NCBI GenBank assembly: GCA_963968595.1
Contig: CAXAHJ010000009.1
Coordinates: forward strand, 5,927 to 69,926
From: GCA-2730975 sp937893275
Lineage (GTDB): Bacteria > Verrucomicrobiota > Verrucomicrobiia > Opitutales > Seribacteraceae
Length of the DNA: 64,000 nucleotides
Direction of reading: 5' to 3'
In this document: piece after piece, positions 17,285-25,724 of the stretch
Position numbering within the stretch: position 1 is the first letter of the stretch
How the letters are laid out: each line of letters begins with the position of its first letter
Notes under the pieces: generated by a model
Databases searched by the model: none
Told to the model about the DNA's origin: nothing
The model's input: the letters and a program-made list of their open reading frames with translations, nothing else
Translations under genes and position numbers: made by a program

Positions 17285-18430
17285 ATGAAAAAATCATCTC
17301 TGTTTTCCCTCGTTCTATGCACTGGTTTGATTGCTGTCTCTGCCGAACCGAAGTTCAAGAAAATCACCTTGGACGACATGTTCCGTTCCGAGGGAGTTGG
17401 CATAGGCGATTTCAACAAGGATGGCAAAAACGACGTGGTCGTCGGAGACTATTGGTACGCCGCCCCCGATTGGACGCGCCATGAGATTCGCAATCCGCGC
17501 AAGGAGACCCGAGGTGGGTACACCGAAGCCTTTGCCGTATATTCGGATGATTACAACCGTGACGGTTGGCTCGACGTCATGGTCATTCCTTTTCACGGTA
17601 AATCCGCCAAGTGGTATGAAAACCCGAAAAATGAGGGAGAAGGCCATTGGAAGGAACACGAGGCATTCAAGGGCACGGGTAACGAGACGCGCCTCTACTT
17701 GGATCTATTTGGCGATGGCAAAAAGGTTTTCCTCATGGGCGTGGAAGGCAAAATTGCATGGGTGCCCGTTCCCGAGGTTTCCAAGCTCAACGAGTTATGG
17801 CCTCACAATCTTATCGGAGACGAACCCAAGCCCGCCCACAAGTTTGCTCACGGTCTCGGCGCTTCCGACGTCAACGGCGATGGCTTGCTCGACGTCACTT
17901 GGGGAGGTGGCTGGTGGGCCCAGCCGAAAAATAAGTCCGAGAAGAGTGGCAAGTGGGCCTATCATGCCAAGCAGATCGTGAAGGATGGCGTGGCCGACAT
18001 GTATCACCTCGATGCCGATGGCGACGGGCTGAACGACGTTCTTTGTACGTCTGCCCACGGTACCGGTATTTACTGGTGCAAGCAAAAGGAAGACGGTAGT
18101 TTCGAAACCAATCCTTTTCACAAGGGCCTGATTCGCGAGACTCACTCGGCCAACTACGTCGACGTCAATGGCGACGGTCGCAAGGACTTGGTCACGGGTC
18201 GACGTTTCTTCGCCCACGGATATCGACCGTCCTTGGCCGGGCAGGCAAGCGAGCTCTACTGGTTCGACCTCAAGATGACCAAGGGCAAGGCGCCCGAGTT
18301 CGTTCCCCACAAGATAGACGACCAGTCGGGCGTAGGGGCGCAGTTCCTAACCGAGGATTTCAACGGCGATGAGAAGATCGACGTCGTGGTATCCAACCGC
18401 AAGGGCGTTTTTCTCTTCCTGCAGGAGTGA
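17285..18430 (+). CDS. Secreted FG-GAP/VCBS repeat protein with calcium-binding loops
   Basis: The ATG at 17285 gives 381 residues with a signal peptide (MKKSSLFSLVLCTGLIAVSA). The mature part has at least six repeats carrying the calcium-loop pattern D-x-N/D-x-D-G-x-x-D: DFNKDGKNDVVVGD, DYNRDGWLDVMV, DVNGDGLLDVTWGG, DADGDGLNDVLC, DVNGDGRKDLVTG and DFNGDEKIDVVVS. Together with the spacing this indicates a seven-bladed FG-GAP propeller. In PVC bacteria such proteins are abundant and mostly uncharacterised; roles in binding or in enzyme cofactors have been proposed. The longer frame from 17243 adds residues that do not form a better signal. It is convergent with the DUF1552 gene, with 24 bp between the stops. 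Confidence 0.9.
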   Translation: MKKSSLFSLVLCTGLIAVSAEPKFKKITLDDMFRSEGVGIGDFNKDGKNDVVVGDYWYAAPDWTRHEIRNPRKETRGGYTEAFAVYSDDYNRDGWLDVMVIPFHGKSAKWYENPKNEGEGHWKEHEAFKGTGNETRLYLDLFGDGKKVFLMGVEGKIAWVPVPEVSKLNELWPHNLIGDEPKPAHKFAHGLGASDVNGDGLLDVTWGGGWWAQPKNKSEKSGKWAYHAKQIVKDGVADMYHLDADGDGLNDVLCTSAHGTGIYWCKQKEDGSFETNPFHKGLIRETHSANYVDVNGDGRKDLVTGRRFFAHGYRPSLAGQASELYWFDLKMTKGKAPEFVPHKIDDQSGVGAQFLTEDFNGDEKIDVVVSNRKGVFLFLQE

Positions 18431-18454
18431 CCCGCCGCTGATTCCGTAGAGCGG

Positions 18455-19792
18455 TTAGCCCAAGTCCAAGGGGCCGCCCGCACTTAGCTTGGGATTTCCG
18501 AAGGTCTTCAAGGGATGCCCCACGGCATGCGCGAGACTCAGAAGCAACCTGTTGTGCGGGTTGTTTTCACAAGAAAGGGATCGTCCCATTTTGAAGCCGA
18601 AACCACTTCCCGCAAGCAGAAAGGGGATGTCGTTGAGGGTATGGCTGTTGCCTTTGCCCAGCTCATTCGTCCAGACCACGAGGGTATGGTCGAGCATGGA
18701 TCCCGTTTGTCCGGGTTCAGGGGTAGATTCCAGTTTCTTTAGTAAGTAGGCGAGTTCTTCCGCGAACCAAGTGTTGATTCGAATGAGCTTGTCGTAGGCA
18801 TCCTTGTTTTTGTCGGGCTCGTGTGAAAGGGTGTGATGTCTTTCATTGATGTCCAGCCAGCTCATCTTAGCTTGCCCAACCGACTTGGTGAATTGCAGCG
18901 TGGCTACGCGGGTGAAGTCGTTGACAAAGGAATTGACCAGGAGGTCGATCTGCATCCGGCTCAGAGAGGGAAGATTGTCGTTTAAGTTTTCAACGCCTTC
19001 CTTGAGGCGCGGAGGTTTTTCGACCAGGTTCTTGAGGTCATCCGAACGCGAAAACTCTTTGTCCATTCTGTCGACTAGGATGGAATGCTCGACTAGGAGT
19101 TTTCGGTCATTGGGCGAGAGTTTATCGGCTACTTGGGAAAGGTCGGTCTTGAGATCGTCAAGAATCGAGTTAATTTGCTTTTTCTCCCTCACGTTCCCGT
19201 AGAGCTTACGATAGGCTTCGTATGGATCTCCCAAGGGCGCTACCGGTTGGTTGGGCCCGGCATAGGACATGCGGGTCCACGGGTCGGCTTTATCGAGAAC
19301 ACCGACCCCAAAATGAAGGATGCCGAACCGAGTCCGGGTTTCTTCCTCGGATTGCAGGAAATTGGATATCTCGTGATCGATTGAGATTCCCTTGGGCCAA
19401 CCTGCGGGCGTATCCGAACCCCCTTGAATGTTGCCGGGGAATAGCTCGATGCCGGTAAGCAGGCAACTCATGCCACGCATGTGATTGTCCCCGTCGCCGC
19501 GAACTTTGTTATGCAAACTCTTGAGGAAGAGCAGGCGGTCTCGGAAAGGTTCAAGTGGTCGGGTTATACTCTTGAGCTCGAAGTCCTCGCCGTCCTTGTC
19601 TGGCCAAAAATGCTTGGGGATAGTCCCATTGGGGCTGAACATGAAGATAACCCTCTGCTTGGGCTTGGGGAAAGAACTGTCATCCTTGGCTTGTAAGTGT
19701 GGAACTTGGGAGACCAAAGGAAGGGAAAGGGCCGACAAGCCCAAGCCCTTGAGGGCATTACGGCGGTTAAGGCTATTAAAATCGACGGTCAT
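18455..19792 (-). CDS. DUF1552 family protein
   Basis: This 445-residue protein starts MTVDFNSLNRRNALKGLGLS followed by a hydrophobic stretch: a Tat-like signal with the Arg pair at 10-11. Family features are VIFMFSPNGTIPKHFWP near residue 48, SLHNKVRGDGDNHMRGMSCLL, and in the C-terminal half HHTLSHEPDKNKD and DHTLVVWTNELGKGNSHT. DUF1552 proteins are related to DUF1501 and the alkaline-phosphatase-like fold. In PVC bacteria they almost always follow a DUF1592/DUF1588-type cytochrome gene, as here with an 8-bp gap. The pair is thought to form a periplasmic redox or carbohydrate-processing unit, but the biochemical role is not known. Confidence 0.92.
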   Translation of the reverse strand: MTVDFNSLNRRNALKGLGLSALSLPLVSQVPHLQAKDDSSFPKPKQRVIFMFSPNGTIPKHFWPDKDGEDFELKSITRPLEPFRDRLLFLKSLHNKVRGDGDNHMRGMSCLLTGIELFPGNIQGGSDTPAGWPKGISIDHEISNFLQSEEETRTRFGILHFGVGVLDKADPWTRMSYAGPNQPVAPLGDPYEAYRKLYGNVREKKQINSILDDLKTDLSQVADKLSPNDRKLLVEHSILVDRMDKEFSRSDDLKNLVEKPPRLKEGVENLNDNLPSLSRMQIDLLVNSFVNDFTRVATLQFTKSVGQAKMSWLDINERHHTLSHEPDKNKDAYDKLIRINTWFAEELAYLLKKLESTPEPGQTGSMLDHTLVVWTNELGKGNSHTLNDIPFLLAGSGFGFKMGRSLSCENNPHNRLLLSLAHAVGHPLKTFGNPKLSAGGPLDLG

Positions 19793-19800
19793 TTTGGTAT

Positions 19801-22101
19801 TCAGCGGGCGTAAACGAACCCATCAGTAGCAGCTTCTAAGCAAAGCTGTAGGTAAAGGTCGGTCAACTTGTTGGTTCTCATGTCTTTGAGCAGAGTTTTA
19901 TTTACCATGTTCTTGTAGCATGAAGGATCCTGTTTGGCAACGTACTTGAAGAGCTCCTCGATAAAAAACATTTCAGAGCTTTCGCTGGCCAAGGAGTGCT
20001 TCAGCAGGTCGGCGGGTCCACTCATGGATAGTGCGTTCCCTTCTCGGTCAAAGTAAGTAACCTTGGTGTCGAGCGTTCTTCCCGCGTCCTCAGTGCTGAC
20101 TCGTCCTGTGGCATCATAGCCCTCGAGAAGAAATCCGGTTGCGTTGATTAGGTCGTGGCAGGCCATGCAATTGGCCGGTTTGGTAAGAGCGGTCACCTTT
20201 TGCCTCATCGTCCATTTCGGGTCGAAATCGGAACTCTTGAAGGATATTGCTTCTTGGGGGGGGCGAAGACGCCGTCCCAGGATCTTGCGAGAAACGAAAA
20301 CGCCCCGGTGGATCGGGGAGGTCTGGTCTACGTAGGAGTAGTTGGCCAAAAGGTAGGGGTGAGTGAAAAGACCCTCCCTCCCAAGATCCTCAGCAGGATA
20401 AAGAGGAAAAGCCGATGTGTTGGAATCACGGAGGGTTTTGACTCCGTAGTAATCTGCCATTTTCTCACTTAGAGGTATTTCTCGAGCCCGTAGTAAATCC
20501 TTGAGAGTTCCTCTGTCTTCCCATATCACGGAATCCAAGTAAGTGATCAGTGATCTCCTCAGATCGGAGATCACTTGATCGTCGAACTTGGGAAACCTTT
20601 CCCTATCTTTTTGCGGAGGATCGTTTTGATCGATTTCCAGCCAATGGACCAGGAAATCCTGAAACTTGGCTTGGGATCTGTCGTCCTCCAGCATTCTCTT
20701 TGACTGACCTTCCACTTGGTTTTTTTTCCGAAAGTTTCCCTTCTCCATCAATTGGTGAAAAGTACGTCCGGGAAGAGAGTCCCAGAGGTAGAGGGAGAGA
20801 CGTGTGGCCACGACATAGGGATCCTTTTCCTTTTTGGCGAGAGCCTGCCACTCGGGATAAAGAAAACGAGGCGACTTGAGGGTAAGAAGGACGATCTCCT
20901 CGACCGATCGGGAGAGACTTTTTGATTCTTCAAAACGCGAGAGGACGAAGAATTCCTTTTGCTTTTCGTTAAGAGGTTCACGGAAGGCGTATTTAACGAA
21001 TTCGAGAAAAAATCCCTCGACCTTTTCTCTCCTCTTGGCGTCTTTATCGTTGGTCTGAGCCAATCGGTCTATTCTTTCGTTGGCGAACCTGCTTGCCTCG
21101 AGCGCCGCGAAAGTGATGGCCTCATCCCATGCCTGCTCGATCATGGTTCCCCGGGGAAACCCATAGGAGGAGTCGTCGGGAGGGAGTTTTTGCTGGATGA
21201 TTAAGCTGGGGGGGACGCTCTGCTGAAAAAGGAATTCCTTGGGAATGATCTCTTTATTCCCATGGGGAGGTTTCCAACTCAGTCGGATCTTGGCAATGGG
21301 ATCCTTGAATTTGAAGAAATCGAGCATTATCGGGTAGGGCCTTCCTCCAAGGAGGAAAAGACGAATGCTCTTTTCTCGTTCCTCGCCTCCGATGACGGTT
21401 TCGTCAATGGAAGCTTTTTTCCCATCGGCATTGATCCAAAAGGAGAAGCCGTTGTAAGAATGAACGAAGAATTCATACCAACCCGTCTCGGGAGGTAAGA
21501 TCGATCCCTGCCACAAGACGGAGAAACCTTCCTTGTTCATACCCTCGAGCGGGACACCCGAACCGAAGTCGAAATCAACCACGGGATCTATGCGGTCTTT
21601 CTTTTTTTGGTGCCTCCTGTTCATTTTCTTCACGTCGTAGTAGGCGGCTCTCAAACCTTGCTTTTCGCGGTCGACGCCGACCGGCATTCGGGCACCGGGC
21701 GACTGGGCGAACAAATCGGCTACGGATTGGCGAAATTGCCGGTTAGTGAGGCGAGCCAAGGTTATTTCATCGGATTGGGCAAATTGTTCCGGCTTTTGCC
21801 AAAAAGTTTCGAATACGTAGTTGGATACAAGCCTTGCATCTTCTCCCCGGCAGAGCTTCGGTTCTAGCTCGGGCATGGTCTTGTCCACCACCCGGATCAG
21901 CTTTTCCAGCGGCCAGTCTCCGGTTAGCGGTTTTTCATATTCTCCCACCACTCCCTGTCCTTTGCTGCCATGACACTCGGCGCATTGTTTTTCAAAGATC
22001 GCCTTGCCCTTGAGCAATGAAGATTCGTTCGGTTTTGCCCAACAGACAAATCCAAAAATGACAGCCAAACTTGCCATGCATGCTAAACGATAGAAATTCA
22101 C
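19801..22101 (-). CDS. DUF1587/DUF1592/DUF1588/DUF1585 cytochrome protein
   Basis: The start is GTG at 22101 (766 residues); an ATG at 22077 is the alternative, since the export signal ends near residue 22 (VCWAKPNE). A cytochrome c site CAECHG lies at 40-45. A DUF1587-like stretch follows (LARLTNRQFRQSVADLF). A PA14/beta region has SGVPLEGMNKEGFSVLWQGS and then WYEFFVHSYNGFSFWINADG. Next are DUF1592 (PYVVATRLSLYLWDSLPG) and DUF1588 (SPIHRGVFVSRKILGRRLRPP). The C-terminal DUF1585 follows a second CxxCH motif, NCMACHDLINATGFLLEG. This is the standard planctomycete/verrucomicrobial architecture. It is likely periplasmic, with two c-type hemes. It is co-transcribed with the DUF1552 gene downstream. 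Confidence 0.93.
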   Translation of the reverse strand: MNFYRLACMASLAVIFGFVCWAKPNESSLLKGKAIFEKQCAECHGSKGQGVVGEYEKPLTGDWPLEKLIRVVDKTMPELEPKLCRGEDARLVSNYVFETFWQKPEQFAQSDEITLARLTNRQFRQSVADLFAQSPGARMPVGVDREKQGLRAAYYDVKKMNRRHQKKKDRIDPVVDFDFGSGVPLEGMNKEGFSVLWQGSILPPETGWYEFFVHSYNGFSFWINADGKKASIDETVIGGEEREKSIRLFLLGGRPYPIMLDFFKFKDPIAKIRLSWKPPHGNKEIIPKEFLFQQSVPPSLIIQQKLPPDDSSYGFPRGTMIEQAWDEAITFAALEASRFANERIDRLAQTNDKDAKRREKVEGFFLEFVKYAFREPLNEKQKEFFVLSRFEESKSLSRSVEEIVLLTLKSPRFLYPEWQALAKKEKDPYVVATRLSLYLWDSLPGRTFHQLMEKGNFRKKNQVEGQSKRMLEDDRSQAKFQDFLVHWLEIDQNDPPQKDRERFPKFDDQVISDLRRSLITYLDSVIWEDRGTLKDLLRAREIPLSEKMADYYGVKTLRDSNTSAFPLYPAEDLGREGLFTHPYLLANYSYVDQTSPIHRGVFVSRKILGRRLRPPQEAISFKSSDFDPKWTMRQKVTALTKPANCMACHDLINATGFLLEGYDATGRVSTEDAGRTLDTKVTYFDREGNALSMSGPADLLKHSLASESSEMFFIEELFKYVAKQDPSCYKNMVNKTLLKDMRTNKLTDLYLQLCLEAATDGFVYAR

Positions 22102-22648
22102 ACCTTACAATATACCAAATCCAAGGTTTTAGCCCAAGCAGAAGTGATCGGGTTGCGTGAAATTCCAGACAAGGGGTTTTCCCATAGAAACATTTTCTTC
22201 GCACCCCTCCTTTGTCATTGCGAGAAGGGGCAAAGCCCCGACGCGGCAATCCAGCGGAACCATCCGGCAACCTCCGCATCGCCCGGGCATCCCGCACAAC
22301 GCCTCAGACTGGATTGCCACGCCACGATGCGGCTCGCAATGACAGCCTTTGGGGACGCATCCCTAAACCGTGAGACGAACCACCCCGCCCGTTCCCGTCC
22401 TCCCTTTGTCATTGTGAGGAGGGGCAAAACCCCGACGCGGCAATCCAGCGGAACCATCCGGCAACCACCGCATCGCCCGGGCATCCCGCATAACGCCTCA
22501 GACTGGATTGCCGCGGTCGCTACGCTCCCTCGCAATGACAATGCAAAAATGTGTGGATTGCCACGCCCTGACGGGCTCGCAATGACAGAGAGTGTGTGAC
22601 ATCCCTGCGTCACCTTGTGGCTCGCAAGGACAGCATCGCGGGAGAGCA
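22102..22648. repeat. Repeat-filled intergenic region with two full palindromic elements
   Basis: No gene is supported here. Two full elements lie at 22214-22344 and 22408-22540; partial right ends lie near 22555-22587 and 22616-22632. Each element begins GTCATTGCGAG or GTCATTGTGAG and ends CTCGCAATGAC, forming terminal inverted repeats. Inner repeats are GCGGCAATCCAG and CTGGATTGCC. Left and right halves each fold into their own hairpin, like REP/BIME elements. The two full copies are nearly identical over about 100 bp in the middle. Further copies are at 23286-23394 and 62981-63088. Open frames running through the area (for example 22215-23219, minus) come from the GC-rich repeats and the methyltransferase shadow. 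Confidence 0.88.
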
Positions 22649-23227
22649 TCAGTCTTTCCTTTCCCAGAGGAACATGCGCTCGAGGCCCGTTCGGTGCGGG
22701 TAGGAGCGTGGGGTCCAATCGGAGAGGAGTTGGAAATTCGTTGAGAATCTCTCGATGATTTCCTCGCGGTCGGTACCGAAGGGAGGACCTTCCTCGTCTT
22801 TGGGCAGCATGTAGTGGACGGCGAGGAGTTTGCCCTTTGGCTTGAGCCAGCGCAGGCAGGCCTCGATGTGATCGGGGCGACGAGCGGGATCGATGGCGCA
22901 GAAGAAGGTGTGCTCGAAGACGTAGTCGAAAGTGTCGAAGGGTTCGTCTTCGAGAAAGTCGCCCAGACGGAAGGTGGCGTTGGCTAGGGATTCCAGCGTT
23001 TGTTCCTCGGCGCCTTTTACGGCGGCTGGGGCGAGATCGTAGCCCACCACTTCGAAGCCGGCTTCGGCCCATGCCCGGGCATCGTGCCCGAACCCGCACC
23101 CGGGGACGATGACCTTGCCTGTCGGGAGATCGTCGTTTTCGGTCAGCCAATCGACTAGGCCGGGGGAGGGCTCTCCCTTGTCCCATTGGACGTCGCCCTC
23201 TTGGTAGCGTTGTTCCCAATCGCTCAT
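22649..23227 (-). CDS. TPMT-family (thiopurine/thiol) SAM methyltransferase
   Basis: This 192-residue cytosolic protein begins MSDWEQRYQEGDVQWDKGEP, matching the W-x-x-RY-x-x-G-x-x-x-WD start of the thiopurine S-methyltransferase family. The SAM loop is VIVPGCGFGHDARAWAEAGF, then VVGYDLAPAAV. A central element reads DYVFEHTFFCAIDPARR, which is typical of the family (E-x-x-F-x-CAI-x-P). In bacteria this family methylates tellurite, selenite, halides or small thiols; the plant/bacterial branch with this length often makes volatile products. The gene sits between palindromic repeats on both sides (22214-22632 and 23286-23394), so its location may reflect past rearrangement. I see no partner gene. 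Confidence 0.9.
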   Translation of the reverse strand: MSDWEQRYQEGDVQWDKGEPSPGLVDWLTENDDLPTGKVIVPGCGFGHDARAWAEAGFEVVGYDLAPAAVKGAEEQTLESLANATFRLGDFLEDEPFDTFDYVFEHTFFCAIDPARRPDHIEACLRWLKPKGKLLAVHYMLPKDEEGPPFGTDREEIIERFSTNFQLLSDWTPRSYPHRTGLERMFLWERKD

Positions 23228-23285
23228 GTGGTTACTTTACTTGAAGTGATTTCATTAAAGAGAGAAAGGATATATTTTGGTATTT

Positions 23286-23394
23286 GTCATTGCGAGGACG
23301 GACGAAGTCCTGACGCGGCAATCCAGAGGACGTGTAGGTCGCCGCATTGCGTCTCAGACTGGATTGCCGCGCCACATCGTGGCTCGCAATGACA
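23286..23394. repeat. Palindromic dispersed repeat, REP/MITE-like copy
   Basis: The copy starts GTCATTGCGAGGACGGACG and ends GTGGCTCGCAATGAC. The left half has an inner hairpin (GGAC...GTCC), the right half another (GCCAC...GTGGC), and both halves carry the reverse-complementary core GCGGCAATCCAG/CTGGATTGCCGC. The middle segment (about 40 bp) differs from the copies at 22214 and 22408, while the ends are conserved. It lies in the intergenic space upstream of the methyltransferase gene and downstream of the ceramidase-like gene. Confidence 0.88.
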
Positions 23395-23465
23395 AGAGTG
23401 CACGGGGTTCATTGATGGGAATGAGGCTCTGCGTTCTCTGCGTCTTTGCTAGAGGTTTCTTTCCA

Positions 23466-25559
23466 TCAATCAAGCGACAGGCTCTCAACTTCTTTCCGGG
23501 TGAGGGTGCGATCGAAGAGGGCGACCTCGTCTATGCGTCCTTCCCAGTTGGACCGGTTGTCGTTGCGTCCGCCGATGAAGACGTCTTCCGCGAGCAGGTT
23601 GGTTTTTGCCTTGGCCTCGATCTCGAGCTTGCCGTCGAGATAGACTCGGACGTCCTCGCCCTTGCGTACCAAGGTTGCTTGTCTCCATGTCCAGCGCTTC
23701 ACCGTTGTTTTCCCATGGTGGGTTTTTCCACCGTCGTTGAAAAGGAGGTTTCCTTTCCCGTCCAGACCAAGGTGATCGCCGGGGGCGTCGAGCGAATGGT
23801 CGCGTCCTCGACTGAACATCCAGCCGAGCACGGGTCGGGAATTGTCGGGCATACCGTTCCAGAACCATAGGGAAATGGCGTAGTTATTTCCAAGCTTCGG
23901 CAGGCGTGCCCGCAGGCGACCGCCGGCGAAGTGGGTGCAACGGTTGACTTGTCCGGGCGTGAAGCTTTTCGAGTCCGGGCCCTCGAGGTAAAAGACCACG
24001 CCGTCTTCGTAGGCTCCGTCGCGGTTGCCTTGCTCGTCGATTGCGAGGGGGCCTTGCAACTCATCCATGCGCCACCAATGAACGGGCTTGAGTTCGGTGA
24101 TGGCCTTTGCCGAGGAGCCTTGCGAAACCAATGGGACGCGCCGTGGTTTTGCGGCAACCTTCTCAAGGAGACGAAGGCAAGACTCAACGATTTTGGGTTC
24201 CGCCTGTACCTCGAGCCCGGCGGAGCGGGCGGCCCATGTGTTGTAGCCACCGAGAAAATGTTGCTCGGGCGGTGGAATGTATCCGTCGCCACCATTGGCC
24301 AGTTCGATGACCATGGTATTGGGTAACGGACTTTTTTCCTTCAACTTAAGACCGGTCAGGGCGTAGGTTTCGTTCGGGGTCGTGGTGATTGCGATGTCTC
24401 CGATTCGAAGAGCCTGTAGGACGATCTCGGTTTCTTGGCGCTCGTGGAGGACGATTTGCTCGACTGCGTATACCTCGGTTTTGTTCTTTGGGTTACGGTC
24501 ACCCATCTCCTCGACTATGCCTTCGGCCCATTGGAGGAGCCCGGCGTCGGGCGTCCGGTACTTGAGGGTCATGCGGGTCTCGGCCATGGCGAGGTCGAGA
24601 TTAGGATGGTGCTTGATTTTGCTGTAGCCTTGCAGGGTTCGCTCCGCCAAGCCCTTGGAATAGGAGTCGATTTGCATTTGCTCCTCCTTCTTGGGCGGAT
24701 CAACGATCCAGTTACGGATTGTGTAGTCGCGTCGCCAGATATCTCCGCTGCAACCGTGCGACATGATACCGACGAAGCTTTCGTCCGCTCCCAGCATGCT
24801 TCGGAGATTCGTGGCGAATTTTCCAAAGTAATCGGCGCTTACTGCTTTGGCCGCGCCAAAGTAATGCATCGAGAAATTTGCCATGATGGCAAGGGGTTTG
24901 CCCTTGAGGTCTTGTATCGAGATTAGGGTTAGATCCGGGTCTTCGGGGCCGGATTCGCCCGTCACGTCGTCCCAATTGCGCCCGGCATGCATATTGGCCC
25001 GTACGGTTGGATTACCGAATGGATCGTTTGCGATACGGTCCGGTCGGCGTACCCAGCGGCGCAAGGCAGTGAATTCCGCAGCGTTCACTTTATTCCATCC
25101 AGCTTGGGCAGGTTGTAATTTCTTTTGGGCAGCTGCGATGGCCTCGGAAATTTTCCCAGTCAGGTAGGGTGTGTACCTTGGATCAGCCTTGGTTCCCAGA
25201 CAATCAAGGGTGGAGGGCGCCGTGTGGGTATGGGTGGCGGAGATCAAAATCCGGTCACTTGGGATTCCCGTCCGCTTAGTCGCCAAGGCCTTGGCTTCGT
25301 CGAGCATCGGTCGCGGCATCATGCAACTGTCAACGACCACGATGGCAATTTCCGTCTTGCCGTCCGCCAGTACGAGGGCCTTGGCGTAGATGGGGTCGGT
25401 AACCCCGGTGGCGCTTCGACTGGTCATGCCGCCGTTGACCAGCACGGGGAATTGTTTGGGACTTACGTCAAGGGCGACGGCTCCCGCCCGAAACTCGGCA
25501 GTGGCGAGATGTGTGAAACAGAATGTGAAGACGAGGAATAGGGCGTGAACGGTTTTCAT
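23466..25559 (-). CDS. Ceramidase-like (neutral/alkaline) protein with C-terminal LamG domain
   Basis: From the ATG at 25559 the product is 697 residues with a signal peptide (MKTVHALFLVFTFCFTHLAT). The N-terminal 400 or so residues resemble the neutral/alkaline non-lysosomal ceramidase domain: FRAGAVALDVSPKQFPV, the zinc-ligand type motif ISATHTHTAPS, and NFSMHYFGAAKAVSADYF. The last about 200 residues form a LamG/concanavalin-like domain (HWWRMDELQGPLAIDEQGNRD ... RVYLDGKLEIEAKAK ... GRIDEVALFDRTLT). Many PVC bacteria have this combination; true ceramidase activity is doubtful in organisms without sphingolipids, and an amidase acting on other substrates is possible. The frame continues upstream to 25658 but without a better signal. 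It is divergent from the gene at 25725. Confidence 0.87.
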   Translation of the reverse strand: MKTVHALFLVFTFCFTHLATAEFRAGAVALDVSPKQFPVLVNGGMTSRSATGVTDPIYAKALVLADGKTEIAIVVVDSCMMPRPMLDEAKALATKRTGIPSDRILISATHTHTAPSTLDCLGTKADPRYTPYLTGKISEAIAAAQKKLQPAQAGWNKVNAAEFTALRRWVRRPDRIANDPFGNPTVRANMHAGRNWDDVTGESGPEDPDLTLISIQDLKGKPLAIMANFSMHYFGAAKAVSADYFGKFATNLRSMLGADESFVGIMSHGCSGDIWRRDYTIRNWIVDPPKKEEQMQIDSYSKGLAERTLQGYSKIKHHPNLDLAMAETRMTLKYRTPDAGLLQWAEGIVEEMGDRNPKNKTEVYAVEQIVLHERQETEIVLQALRIGDIAITTTPNETYALTGLKLKEKSPLPNTMVIELANGGDGYIPPPEQHFLGGYNTWAARSAGLEVQAEPKIVESCLRLLEKVAAKPRRVPLVSQGSSAKAITELKPVHWWRMDELQGPLAIDEQGNRDGAYEDGVVFYLEGPDSKSFTPGQVNRCTHFAGGRLRARLPKLGNNYAISLWFWNGMPDNSRPVLGWMFSRGRDHSLDAPGDHLGLDGKGNLLFNDGGKTHHGKTTVKRWTWRQATLVRKGEDVRVYLDGKLEIEAKAKTNLLAEDVFIGGRNDNRSNWEGRIDEVALFDRTLTRKEVESLSLD

Positions 25560-25724
25560 TCCTTCACCTTGAGTTTTCCGAGTGGACTTTGGCAAGCCGA
25601 AGGATAAGGAACCTCCGCTTTCCTTGTCGGCGCTTTGAAAATTAACGACTTGAACCAAAACTTTAAGCCTTTTGCCGGTTTTCGTCTTGGCGGCGTGACC
25701 ACAGCTAACGCAATATGGTGAATC

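Noticed and set aside
22215..23219. Long minus-strand open frame of 334 codons over the repeats and the methyltransferase
   Set aside because: It is very Arg/Pro-rich, overlaps the well-supported TPMT gene in another frame and runs through palindromic repeats; it is a by-product of GC-rich composition.
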